From assembly GCA_029057255.1 (NCBI GenBank), contig JAICZO010000276.1, positions 1-6,525 on the forward strand: DNA of 6,525 nucleotides, in the 5' to 3' direction. The position numbers and the translations under genes were made by a program. Shown here piece after piece: positions 1 to 6,009 of the stretch. How positions within the stretch are numbered: the stretch's first letter is position 1; every line of letters begins with the position of its first letter. The notes beneath the pieces are model-generated. The model was given only the letters and a program-made list of their open reading frames with translations, did no database searches and had not been told where the DNA came from. Origin of the DNA: Muribaculaceae bacterium. Its GTDB lineage: Bacteria > Bacteroidota > Bacteroidia > Bacteroidales > Muribaculaceae.

Positions 1-414
1 GTCCACAACTCATACAAATCGCCCGACTCGGTCAACGCCATCGACTGGACGCTCAAGAAAGCGAACGCCGACCAGTTCGAATACTACCGCAACCTCATCC
101 GCCTTCGCCGCAGCCACCCGGCATTCAGGATGACAACGGCCGAGGACATCGCCCGCAACATCGTCTTCGACAAGGTGACCGCGCCCAACGTGGTGTCATA
201 CAGCATCCGCAACAACGCCAACGGAGACTCATGGAAGGAAATAAAGCTCGTCTTCAACGGCTCGGAGAGCCCATACACAGCTAAAATACCCTCCGGGGAC
301 TGGACTGTCATCGCCCGCGACGGCCGTCTCGACCCCGACGGAATGGGCACTGTCAAGGGCGGCAAGATAAGCGTCGAGCCTATGTCGGCACTAATTCTCG
401 CCAGAGAAAAGTAA
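1..414 (+). CDS. pulA: Type I pullulanase (GH13), C-terminal part only
   Basis: This is the last 137 codons of a gene that begins before the window, read in frame 1 and ending with TAA at 412-414. The product would debranch alpha-1,6 linkages in pullulan, starch or glycogen-type glucans. The piece opens with NSYKSPDSVNAIDW, the signature just after the catalytic barrel core of type I pullulanases. It continues with a helix (YYRNLIRLRRSHPAFRM, about residues 29-43 of the fragment) that closes the GH13 barrel. A beta-rich C-terminal domain of about 90 residues follows, with GDWTVIARDGRLD and a terminal SALILAREK strand. The catalytic residues lie upstream and cannot be checked. Internal ATG codons such as 130 are not the start, because the reading frame and homology run through from position 1. 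A terminator follows after about 30 bp, so this is the last gene of its transcript. The alternative is another GH13 debranching enzyme, but the NSY/SPDSVN/IDW pattern favours pullulanase. Confidence 0.88.
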   Translation, partial: VHNSYKSPDSVNAIDWTLKKANADQFEYYRNLIRLRRSHPAFRMTTAEDIARNIVFDKVTAPNVVSYSIRNNANGDSWKEIKLVFNGSESPYTAKIPSGDWTVIARDGRLDPDGMGTVKGGKISVEPMSALILAREK

Positions 415-447
415 GCGTCAGAGCATACTTCTAAAAAAACATAAAGT

Positions 448-490
448 GCATCCGCGCAACCGTCAGAGGGTTGCACGGATGCTTTATTTT
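448..490 (+). terminator. Rho-independent terminator after pulA
   Basis: Bases 448-461 pair with 469-482: GCATCCG with CGGATGC and GCAACC with GGTTGC, separated by one C/A mismatch (455/475). The loop is 7 nt (462-468). The stem is followed by a T-rich run (TTTATTTTTT, 483-492), as expected for intrinsic termination on the plus strand. It begins 33 bp after the pulA stop codon and separates pulA from the next operon. Confidence 0.9.
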
Positions 491-501
491 TTATATCTTT
501 A
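471..501 (+). promoter_or_regulatory. Bacteroidota-type promoter of the transglutaminase/NlpC/epimerase operon
   Basis: TATCTTTA at 494-501 matches 7 positions' worth of the Bacteroidota -7 consensus TAnnTTTG (the final G is A). A TTGC at 471-474 lies 19 bp upstream, the usual place for the -33 TTTG element, though the match is partial. Initiation would fall near 506-508, leaving a leader of about 40 nt before the ATG at 545. The -33 part lies in the 3' arm of the preceding terminator. This is motif inference only. Confidence 0.5.
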
Positions 502-544
502 CGCTCAAATTGTGCACGCACACTACACCCTAATCCTGTATCCG

Positions 545-1945
545 ATGAAAAAAACTCTGACAATATGCCTCGTAGTGGCTATAGGAGCCTTCGGAGCATG
601 GCAGATTGCCCGTAACGCCGAGCAAATCAACGCCGAGCTCTTCGACAACGGAACTCCGGCATGGCTCGAGGCCGACTCGGCAAAAGCGATAAAAGCCCGA
701 ATAGCGGCTGACTTCTCCCTGACAAGAGAGGAACTGGCCGAGCAGATAAAACGCAACTACCCCGACGTGACCGACGCCGACATCGACCGCTTCGTGCAGA
801 TGCACTACATCGAGGCGAAGGATATCGACGGCCGACAGATGTTCCACCGCAAGTCGCCCCGCAACCTCGCGCTGCTCAACCCCGACTTCAACGGCGGTGC
901 ACGCTACCGCGGCGACCGTGCCTCCGACGCCCGCATCAGCTACGTCGACTCTGTCCTCTCATACTACCGCGGCACCAATCCCGCAGGCCTCAGCCACCGT
1001 GTGACATACCGCTTCAGCATCGACGTCCCCTACAGCGAGGCCCTCGACGGCGACACTATCTCGGTATGGATGCCCGTGCCTCTGAGCGAACCGGAGGGCG
1101 GAAGGCAGCGCAATGTCGAGATTCTCGACGCCGAGCCGCTGTCGTATATCCTCTCGGGCGACAACTCCGTCCACAACAGCCTCTACTTCCGCGCCCCCGC
1201 TCCCGCCAAGGGCGATACTGCCCACTTCGAGTATGTGGGTCGCTTCATCACTTCGGGAGCATACATCCCTGCCGACAGCATCATGGCCCGCAAGAAGCCC
1301 TATGACACCGCGTCGGAGACATACCGCCGATACACCGCCCTCCCCGACGGCCGACACATCGTGCGCCTCGACTCGCTCGCCAAGACTATCGTGGGCGACG
1401 AGACCGACCCCTTCCGCCAAAGCGAGATGGTATTCGACTACATCATCCGCCGCTATCCCTGGGCCGGCGCTCGCGAGTACAGCACGATATCGTGCATCCC
1501 CGAGTATGTGCTGCGCGAAGGCCACGGCGACTGCGGCCAGGTCAGCCTGCTGTATATCTCGCTGATGCGCACCCTCGGCGTGCCCGCCCGCTGGGAAAGC
1601 GGCTGGATGCTGCACCCGGGCGAAGTCAACCTGCACGACTGGGCCGAAGTATACTTCGAGGGCGTTGGATGGGTTCCGGTCGATGTCTCCTTCGGCAGAT
1701 ATACCGGCGCCTCCGACCCCGAGATTACCGGCTTCTACTCCCACGGCATCGACTCGCACCGCCTTGCGGCAAACACCGGCGTCGGCGGCGAGTTCTTCCC
1801 CCGCAAGCGCTATGTGCGCAGCGAGACCGTCGACTTCCAGGTCGGCGAAGTGGAGTCGACAAAGGGCAATATGTACTACCCCGCATGGGACTATAACATG
1901 CAGATACTCTCAGTAGAACCAATCGAAGAAAACTCAGGCAAATGA
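545..1945 (+). CDS. Envelope transglutaminase-like (papain-fold) protein
   Basis: The 466-residue product starts at ATG 545. The frame stays open upstream to 446, but that stretch is terminator and promoter, and MKKTLTICLVVAIGAFG is a natural signal or anchor start. There is no lipobox and no clear cleavage site, so it may stay as an N-terminal membrane anchor facing the periplasm. Residues ~60-115 form a charged helical region. Residues ~145-245 look like the beta-sandwich found before transglutaminase cores (RVTYRFSIDVPY, then SVWMPVPL). The core spans ~280-390 and shows the full triad: Cys330 in GHGDCGQ, His364 in HDWAEVYF and Asp380 in WVPVDVS. Bacterial members of this superfamily are often proteases or amide hydrolases rather than cross-linkers, so the substrate is unknown. 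The stop codon overlaps the next gene's ATG by 4 bp, implying translational coupling to a murein-peptide hydrolase. A role in peptide or cell-wall breakdown is inferred from this context. Confidence 0.87.
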   Translation: MKKTLTICLVVAIGAFGAWQIARNAEQINAELFDNGTPAWLEADSAKAIKARIAADFSLTREELAEQIKRNYPDVTDADIDRFVQMHYIEAKDIDGRQMFHRKSPRNLALLNPDFNGGARYRGDRASDARISYVDSVLSYYRGTNPAGLSHRVTYRFSIDVPYSEALDGDTISVWMPVPLSEPEGGRQRNVEILDAEPLSYILSGDNSVHNSLYFRAPAPAKGDTAHFEYVGRFITSGAYIPADSIMARKKPYDTASETYRRYTALPDGRHIVRLDSLAKTIVGDETDPFRQSEMVFDYIIRRYPWAGAREYSTISCIPEYVLREGHGDCGQVSLLYISLMRTLGVPARWESGWMLHPGEVNLHDWAEVYFEGVGWVPVDVSFGRYTGASDPEITGFYSHGIDSHRLAANTGVGGEFFPRKRYVRSETVDFQVGEVESTKGNMYYPAWDYNMQILSVEPIEENSGK

Positions 1946-3120
1946 AAAGATACATCATCACCATAGCCGTCGCGGCTCTGGCACTCTCGGCCTCGGCACA
2001 GTCCTCGGCCAACGAACTGTCGAAAGCACGCGCAGCGGTAGCTGCGGCAAAGTCGGCGACAGCGCCCGACGCCCGCCAGTGCATCTTTGACATCAAGGCA
2101 TACCACGACACTGACGGCCGTCTCGTTGTAGGCGGCGTGACTTCTGACCGCGACGCACGCCGCGCCGTAGTGTCAAAGCTCGACGAGACAGGGCTCGAGT
2201 ATGCCGACAGCATAAAAGTACTCCCCTACAACCGATGGGCACAGACCCGCATATCAGCGGCAAGCCACCGCGGTGCCGGAAGGCACAGCGCCGAGATGGT
2301 CACTCAGTCGGTGCTCGGCACTCCTCTGCGCGTGCTCGAGGCCTCGGGCGACTGGTGGCGCGTGCAGACCCCCGACGGATATATCGCATACGTGCCTTCG
2401 TCGTCGGTCGTGGCCAAGACCGACAGCGAGATGGCGGCATGGCGCAAGGCCTCGCGTTTCATCGTCACATCGCACTATCAGGTAAGAGCCTACTCCACAC
2501 CCACCGCCGACAGCCCGCGTCAGATTGTGACCGACCTTGTCAACGGCTGCATCGTGACCGCCGTGGGCGGAGCCCCCAAGCTTACCGACGGCCGACTGCA
2601 CATCGAGCTGCCCGACGGCCGCACGGGCTATGTCGACTCCTCGGCTCTCACGCCCGTGGAGCAATGGGCTGCACAGGACTTCGACGCCGACCGCATCCTC
2701 GACACCGCATACAGCATGGAGGGCACCCCCTACCTTTGGGGAGGAACGTCGGTCAAGGCTCTCGACTGCTCGGGCCTGGCCAAGGTGAGCTACTATGCCA
2801 ACGGCATAATACTCATGCGCGACGCCTCCCAGCAGGCTCTAACCGGCACCCGTATCGAGGCGTCGGACTGGCGCAGATGCCGCCCCGGCGACCTGCTCTT
2901 CTTCGGCAACGCCAAGACTAAGAAAGTGACTCACGTGGCAATATACGACCACGACGGCGACTACGTGCACTCGTCAGGGCGCGTCAAGCGCAACAGCGTC
3001 GACCCCGACTCGCCTTCGTATCTCACCACACCGTTCCTGCATGCGGTGCGCATCGCCGGCAACGAGGAGACCAAAGGCATAACGAGAGCACGCAACCACC
3101 CCTGGTACTTCGACCGATAA
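1942..3120 (+). CDS. Secreted SH3b-NlpC/P60 gamma-D-glutamyl-L-diamino acid endopeptidase (YkfC-like)
   Basis: This 392-residue cysteine peptidase has a Sec signal peptide (residues 1-19, AxA-type site ASA|Q), so it should act in the periplasm. After it comes a small segment (~46-95) with a BON-like LVVGGV...DARRAVV pattern, then two SH3b-like domains (~99-157, with DWWRVQTPDGYIAYV; ~173-236, with LPDGRTGYVDSSAL). The NlpC/P60 domain covers ~250-375. Catalytic residues are Cys276 (LDCSG), His331 (THVAIY) and His343 (YVHSSG). The RDASQQ motif at 293-298 sits where YkfC-type enzymes bind the free N-terminal L-Ala and D-Glu. Known family members cut between gamma-D-Glu and the diamino acid of murein peptides, releasing L-Ala-D-Glu. 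It overlaps the upstream gene by 4 bp and lies 39 bp before a dipeptide epimerase that would use this product, which supports the assignment. Exact specificity (free versus wall-bound peptides) is inferred. Confidence 0.9.
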   Translation: MKRYIITIAVAALALSASAQSSANELSKARAAVAAAKSATAPDARQCIFDIKAYHDTDGRLVVGGVTSDRDARRAVVSKLDETGLEYADSIKVLPYNRWAQTRISAASHRGAGRHSAEMVTQSVLGTPLRVLEASGDWWRVQTPDGYIAYVPSSSVVAKTDSEMAAWRKASRFIVTSHYQVRAYSTPTADSPRQIVTDLVNGCIVTAVGGAPKLTDGRLHIELPDGRTGYVDSSALTPVEQWAAQDFDADRILDTAYSMEGTPYLWGGTSVKALDCSGLAKVSYYANGIILMRDASQQALTGTRIEASDWRRCRPGDLLFFGNAKTKKVTHVAIYDHDGDYVHSSGRVKRNSVDPDSPSYLTTPFLHAVRIAGNEETKGITRARNHPWYFDR

Positions 3121-3159
3121 AACAACTATCATACCCATACCCCGCCCCACACACAACCG

Positions 3160-4290
3160 ATGAACCGAAGAAATTTCCTGAAGACCGGCATGCTCGGCGC
3201 AATGATCGCCGCATCGCCTATATCAATATCGGCACTCGACGAAGCCACACGCAAGGCCTCGCCATCGGGTCGCCTCAACCTCTCATTCCGCCCCTACGAG
3301 CTTCAGCTCAAACATGCTTTCAACCTTGCCCGCAGCCGGCGCACGACAACTCCGGGCGTGCAGGTGCAGATCGAGTACGACGGCATCATAGGCTACGGCG
3401 AGGCTTCGATGCCCCCCTATCTGGGCGAGAACGTGGCATCTGTCACAGAGTTCCTCTCGAAGCTTGACTTGGGACAGTTCACCGACCCGTTCCGCATCGA
3501 GGACATACACGAATATATGGAGAGCGTCGCCCCCAACAACCGTGCCGCAAAGGCTTCGGTCGACATCGCCCTGCACGACCTGACAGGCAAAATCATGGGG
3601 CAGCCCTGGTACAAGATATGGGGACTGAACCCCGAGCGCACGCCCAACACTTCGTTCACCATCAGCTATGACTCCGACCCCGCGGAGATGAAGAAGAAAA
3701 TCGAGGAGACGGCGCCCTTCAAGGTCGTCAAGGTGAAGATGGGTGTCGGACACGACAAGGAGACCGTCGAGGCTCTCCGCCGGTATACCGACGTGCCTAT
3801 CTGCGTCGATGCCAACCAGGGCTGGAACGACCGCAACAAGGCTCTCGAGATGTGCCACTGGCTGGCCGAGCGCAACTGTCTCTTTGTGGAGCAGCCTATG
3901 GACAAGGCCGCCATCGACGACACGGCATGGCTGCGCGAGCGCTCGCCGCTGCCTATCATAGCCGACGAGTTCCTCCAGCGTCTGCCCGACGTCAGACGCG
4001 CTGCCCAGGCTTACGACGGCATCAACATCAAGCTCATGAAGAGCACCGGCATGCACGAGGCTTATCAGATGGCGACCCTCGCCCGCGCACTCGGCATGAA
4101 GGTCATGCTCGGATGTATGACCGAGACATCGTGCGCCGTCAGCGCCGCCGCTCAGCTGGCTCCGCTGGCCGACTGGGCCGACCTTGACGGCAACCTGCTC
4201 ATCGCCAACGACATCTTCGACGGAATGAAGATTGTCGACGGCAAGGTGACACTCTGCGACCGCCCCGGCATCGGAGTGATTCCCGTCTGA
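3160..4290 (+). CDS. Tat-signal dipeptide (L-Ala-D/L-Glu) epimerase, enolase superfamily
   Basis: The 376-residue product belongs to the muconate-lactonizing/dipeptide-epimerase branch of the enolase superfamily. It should interconvert L-Ala-D-Glu and L-Ala-L-Glu using Mg2+. The catalytic set is complete: acid/base pair Lys191 and Lys193 (KVKMG); metal ligands Asp217 (VDANQGW), Glu244 (VEQP) and Asp269 (IADE); second-face Lys291 (INIKLMK); and a DxD motif at 341/343 (ADLDG) that in this family binds the dipeptide amino group. The capping domain is ~39-145 and the barrel ~150-345. The N-terminus reads NRRNFLK followed by a mild hydrophobic stretch and SISA|L, a classical twin-arginine signal, so the folded enzyme is probably exported. 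The 39-bp gap upstream holds no -7 motif, so it is likely co-transcribed with the NlpC/P60 gene that makes its substrate. A different dipeptide specificity is possible. It corresponds to YkfB in Bacillus. Confidence 0.9.
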   Translation: MNRRNFLKTGMLGAMIAASPISISALDEATRKASPSGRLNLSFRPYELQLKHAFNLARSRRTTTPGVQVQIEYDGIIGYGEASMPPYLGENVASVTEFLSKLDLGQFTDPFRIEDIHEYMESVAPNNRAAKASVDIALHDLTGKIMGQPWYKIWGLNPERTPNTSFTISYDSDPAEMKKKIEETAPFKVVKVKMGVGHDKETVEALRRYTDVPICVDANQGWNDRNKALEMCHWLAERNCLFVEQPMDKAAIDDTAWLRERSPLPIIADEFLQRLPDVRRAAQAYDGINIKLMKSTGMHEAYQMATLARALGMKVMLGCMTETSCAVSAAAQLAPLADWADLDGNLLIANDIFDGMKIVDGKVTLCDRPGIGVIPV

Positions 4291-4308
4291 CAAGTAAGAC
4301 CACGCATA

Positions 4309-4360
4309 CAGCAAGCGCCCGCACTCTACCTCTGATGGTGATGCGGGCGCTTGCTGATTT
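4309..4360. terminator. Shared hairpin between convergent operons
   Basis: A perfect 15-bp inverted repeat pairs 4309-4323 with 4342-4356 (CAGCAAGCGCCCGCA and its complement). An ACC/GGT pair may extend it within the 18-nt loop. It lies 18 bp after the epimerase stop and about 14 bp beyond the end of the minus-strand small gene, so it can serve both directions. The following bases are only ATTT on the plus strand and TATG on the minus strand. The long U-tract of a standard intrinsic terminator is missing, so RNA 3'-end protection is an alternative role. Confidence 0.65.
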
Positions 4361-4370
4361 CGTAGTGCCG

Positions 4371-4556
4371 TCAGTGTCTCTTGTCGGCATCCGGACCGTT
4401 GCTGTTGCGGGGGTTGTTGTTGAGCATGTGAGTCTCCTGCCTGACACGGGCATTGCTGACAGTAGCGTCAGAGTCGGGTTTGTCAGACGAAGCCCCGGGG
4501 TAGTTGTTTACAGCATGGTCGATGGTCTGTTGTGTCGATTTTTTCTTTTCTTTCAT
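4371..4556 (-). CDS. Small hydrophilic protein of unknown function, downstream of engB
   Basis: This is a 61-residue reading frame on the minus strand, from ATG at 4556-4554 to TGA at 4373-4371. I do not recognise a family. The product has a strongly basic start (KEKKK, residues 2-6), no hydrophobic segment and no cysteine. It is rich in Asn, Asp, Ser and Pro, including an NNN run at 46-48 and a PDADKRH end, so it is probably intrinsically disordered. Reasons to think it real: it follows engB on the same strand with a 29-bp gap and no separate promoter motif; it fills an otherwise empty 295-bp interval; it stops just before the shared hairpin; and its codons favour GAC, AAC, CCC and GTC like neighbouring genes, more clearly in the second half. 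No ribosome-binding site is visible, which is normal in this phylum. The overlapping plus-strand frame at 4335-4574 is less convincing. Confidence 0.6.
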   Translation of the reverse strand: MKEKKKSTQQTIDHAVNNYPGASSDKPDSDATVSNARVRQETHMLNNNPRNSNGPDADKRH

Positions 4557-4568
4557 AATGTAGTGTTC

Positions 4569-4591
4569 GAATAGGTTATCAATACCTATTC
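4569..4591. repeat. Inverted repeat over the engB stop codon
   Basis: GAATAGGT (4569-4576) and ACCTATTC (4584-4591) form a perfect 8-bp stem with a 7-nt loop. The TAG stop of engB (minus strand, 4588-4586) lies in one arm, and the start codon of the small downstream gene is 12 bp past the other. There is no T-run after it on the minus strand, so it is not a standard terminator. It could tune read-through or translation of the small gene, but a stem of this size may also be chance. Confidence 0.5.
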
Positions 4592-5197
4592 AACACCGAT
4601 CAGGGGCAGGCGGTTCATTTCCTCGATATAGTTCAGTATAGCGTCACGGCCGAGCCCCTTCTCGCTCGATGTGCGGAACACGGGCGGCAGCTCCTCCCAG
4701 CTCTCGAGCAGCTGCTCGAGGTAAGCGCCTGTCTGACTCTCTCCGGCAGTGGCCGACTGCTTGTCCATCTTTGTGAAGACTATGCTGAAGGGCACGCCGT
4801 TCTCGCCGAGCCACTCCATGAACTCAAGGTCGATTTTCTGCGGCTTGTGACGGCTGTCGATGAGGACGAAAAGGTTGGTCATCTGCTCTCGGCCGAGGAT
4901 ATAGTTCTTGATGATGCCCTCGAGGCGGTCGCGGTCGGCCTTGCTGCGGCGCGCGTAGCCGTAGCCGGGGAGGTCGACGATATACCAGCTGTCGTTGACC
5001 AGGAAGTGATTGATGAGCATCGTCTTGCCGGGCGTTGCCGAAGTCATGGCAAGGTTCTTCACGCCGGTGAGCATATTGATCAGCGACGACTTGCCGACAT
5101 TCGAGCGGCCGATGAAGGCATATTCGTGTCGCGCCTCGCCGGGGCATTTTCTGTAGTCAGTGTTGCTTATTACGAAGCGGGCGGTGTTGATTATCAT
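4586..5197 (-). CDS. engB: Ribosome biogenesis GTP-binding protein EngB/YihA/YsxC
   Basis: The 203-residue protein is a full-length member of the TRAFAC-class EngB family, a cytoplasmic GTPase needed for late assembly of the large ribosomal subunit in characterised bacteria. All G motifs are present: G1 at 30-37 (GRSNVGKS), G2 within 55-59 (TPGKT), G3 at 75-78 (DLPG, followed by YGYAR, typical of EngB), G4 at 142-145 (TKMD) and G5 around 177-179 (TSSEKG). The ATG at 5197 gives the normal short N-terminal extension (MIINTARFVISNTDY). The gene has a perfect -7 element (TACCTTTG) 22 bp before the start, so it can be transcribed independently of the channel gene 51 bp upstream. It is followed by a small gene of unknown function on the same strand. 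Nothing is truncated or unusual in the protein. Confidence 0.97.
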   Translation of the reverse strand: MIINTARFVISNTDYRKCPGEARHEYAFIGRSNVGKSSLINMLTGVKNLAMTSATPGKTMLINHFLVNDSWYIVDLPGYGYARRSKADRDRLEGIIKNYILGREQMTNLFVLIDSRHKPQKIDLEFMEWLGENGVPFSIVFTKMDKQSATAGESQTGAYLEQLLESWEELPPVFRTSSEKGLGRDAILNYIEEMNRLPLIGVE

Positions 5198-5219
5198 GTT
5201 GTCTGTGTATTTGTCCGCA

Positions 5220-5227
5220 CAAAGGTA
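5220..5227 (-). promoter_or_regulatory. engB: -7 promoter element of engB
   Basis: On the minus strand, TACCTTTG is an exact match to the Bacteroidota -7 consensus TAnnTTTG. It lies in the 51-bp gap between the potassium-channel stop and the engB start and predicts a leader of roughly 15-17 nt. I see no good -33 TTTG at 19-21 bp upstream, where the sequence would enter the end of the channel gene, so the assignment rests on the -7 motif and its position. Confidence 0.6.
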
Positions 5228-5248
5228 ACAATTATTATCGGATTATGC

Positions 5249-5986
5249 TCACTGGTCGTTGCGGTGCTCGCGCAACTCCTCGAGATAACTGGCGGTTATC
5301 ACGCCCGACGGCAGCGCGATAATGGCCACACCGAAGAGCGACGACAGCATCGACACCACGCGGCCTATGTCGGTAACAGGGCACAGGTCGCCGTAGCCTA
5401 CTGTCGTAAGGGTGACAGTGGCCCAGTACAGGGCGTCGAAGAACGAATGGAAAGTCGCTTCGCCGGTCTCGGGGTTGACGTGAGGCTCGGCGTTGAACAT
5501 CACAAGTGCCGTGATGAAGATATAGAACAGGGCGAGCATCAGCACCGACAGCAATACTTCGCGCTCCTTTCTGAGCACCCGGAAGAATATCGAAATCTTG
5601 TCGCTGTAGCGGAACAGCTTGAGGAGCCGCACTATCTTGAGCAGACGCGTCAGTCGCAGAAGCTTGAAACGCGCGTTGACAAGGCTCAGACCGGGAAGTA
5701 TCGACAGCAGGTCGACGATGGCCATCAGGGTGAACGGATATATCACGAAGGAGAGCCAACGCTTCCCCAGCAGCAGGTCGGCTGTAAACCATCTGACAAG
5801 GTAGTCGATGATAAATGCCGTCACCGTGATTATCTCGATGACATGGAATACGGGATATGTCTCGATGAACATCAGCGGCACGACACTGGCCATAATCATG
5901 ACGAGCATGTACCAGTCATAGACCCGCGCCGCCCAATAACGGCTGTGGTCCCGGCCTATTATATTGAAGAGTTTTTCACGAAGCAT
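5249..5986 (-). CDS. Voltage-gated potassium channel, six-transmembrane (ion transport family)
   Basis: The 245-residue inner-membrane protein has the full voltage-gated channel plan. Predicted segments are S1 ~26-42, S2 ~47-66 (Asp61 and Arg65 in the acidic/basic charge-transfer positions), S3 ~79-97 (Asp92), S4 ~106-126, S5 ~144-164, pore helix ~180-193 and S6 ~208-233. The selectivity filter is TTVGYGD at 194-200, diagnostic of K+ selectivity. S4 carries basic residues every third position: Lys108, Arg111, Arg114, Lys117, Arg120, Lys123 and Arg126. The protein ends 12 residues after S6, so it has no RCK or cyclic-nucleotide-binding domain and probably responds to voltage alone. The role is passive K+ flux and membrane-potential control. 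The start at 5986 lies 24 bp downstream of a perfect -7 element. It is transcribed divergently from the hydrolase gene and lies upstream of engB, to which it has no evident functional link. Confidence 0.95.
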   Translation of the reverse strand: MLREKLFNIIGRDHSRYWAARVYDWYMLVMIMASVVPLMFIETYPVFHVIEIITVTAFIIDYLVRWFTADLLLGKRWLSFVIYPFTLMAIVDLLSILPGLSLVNARFKLLRLTRLLKIVRLLKLFRYSDKISIFFRVLRKEREVLLSVLMLALFYIFITALVMFNAEPHVNPETGEATFHSFFDALYWATVTLTTVGYGDLCPVTDIGRVVSMLSSLFGVAIIALPSGVITASYLEELREHRNDQ

Positions 5987-6009
5987 GGCGCAGAAATAGT
6001 TTAATACTG

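Noticed and set aside
446..544. Upstream in-frame starts (ATG at 446 and 479) for the transglutaminase-like gene
   Set aside because: This stretch is the pulA terminator and the operon promoter. The ATG at 545 begins a typical signal or anchor sequence.
84..563. 159-codon minus-strand frame over the end of pulA
   Set aside because: It runs through a strong plus-strand terminator and lies opposite a recognisable pullulanase frame.
959..1759. 266-codon minus-strand frame opposite the transglutaminase-like gene
   Set aside because: It is an Ala/Gly/Val-rich antisense shadow with no domain, while the sense frame has a full catalytic triad.
3121..3159. Possible separate promoter for the epimerase
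   Set aside because: The 39-bp gap contains no TAnnTTTG-like motif and no hairpin, so co-transcription with the upstream gene is simpler.
3283..4314. 343-codon minus-strand frame opposite the epimerase
   Set aside because: The epimerase has every catalytic residue in its own frame. The antisense product has no motif and follows from strong third-position GC bias.
4335..4574. 79-codon plus-strand frame overlapping the small gene
   Set aside because: It starts inside the loop of the hairpin, has no promoter, and overlaps a more plausible minus-strand gene co-directional with engB.
4847..6004. 385-codon plus-strand frame across engB and the channel gene
   Set aside because: It is antisense to two well-identified genes, its translation is a low-complexity mix rich in Val, Asp, His and Gln with no recognisable motif, and it bridges both genes and the promoter between them. 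It is a GC-bias shadow.
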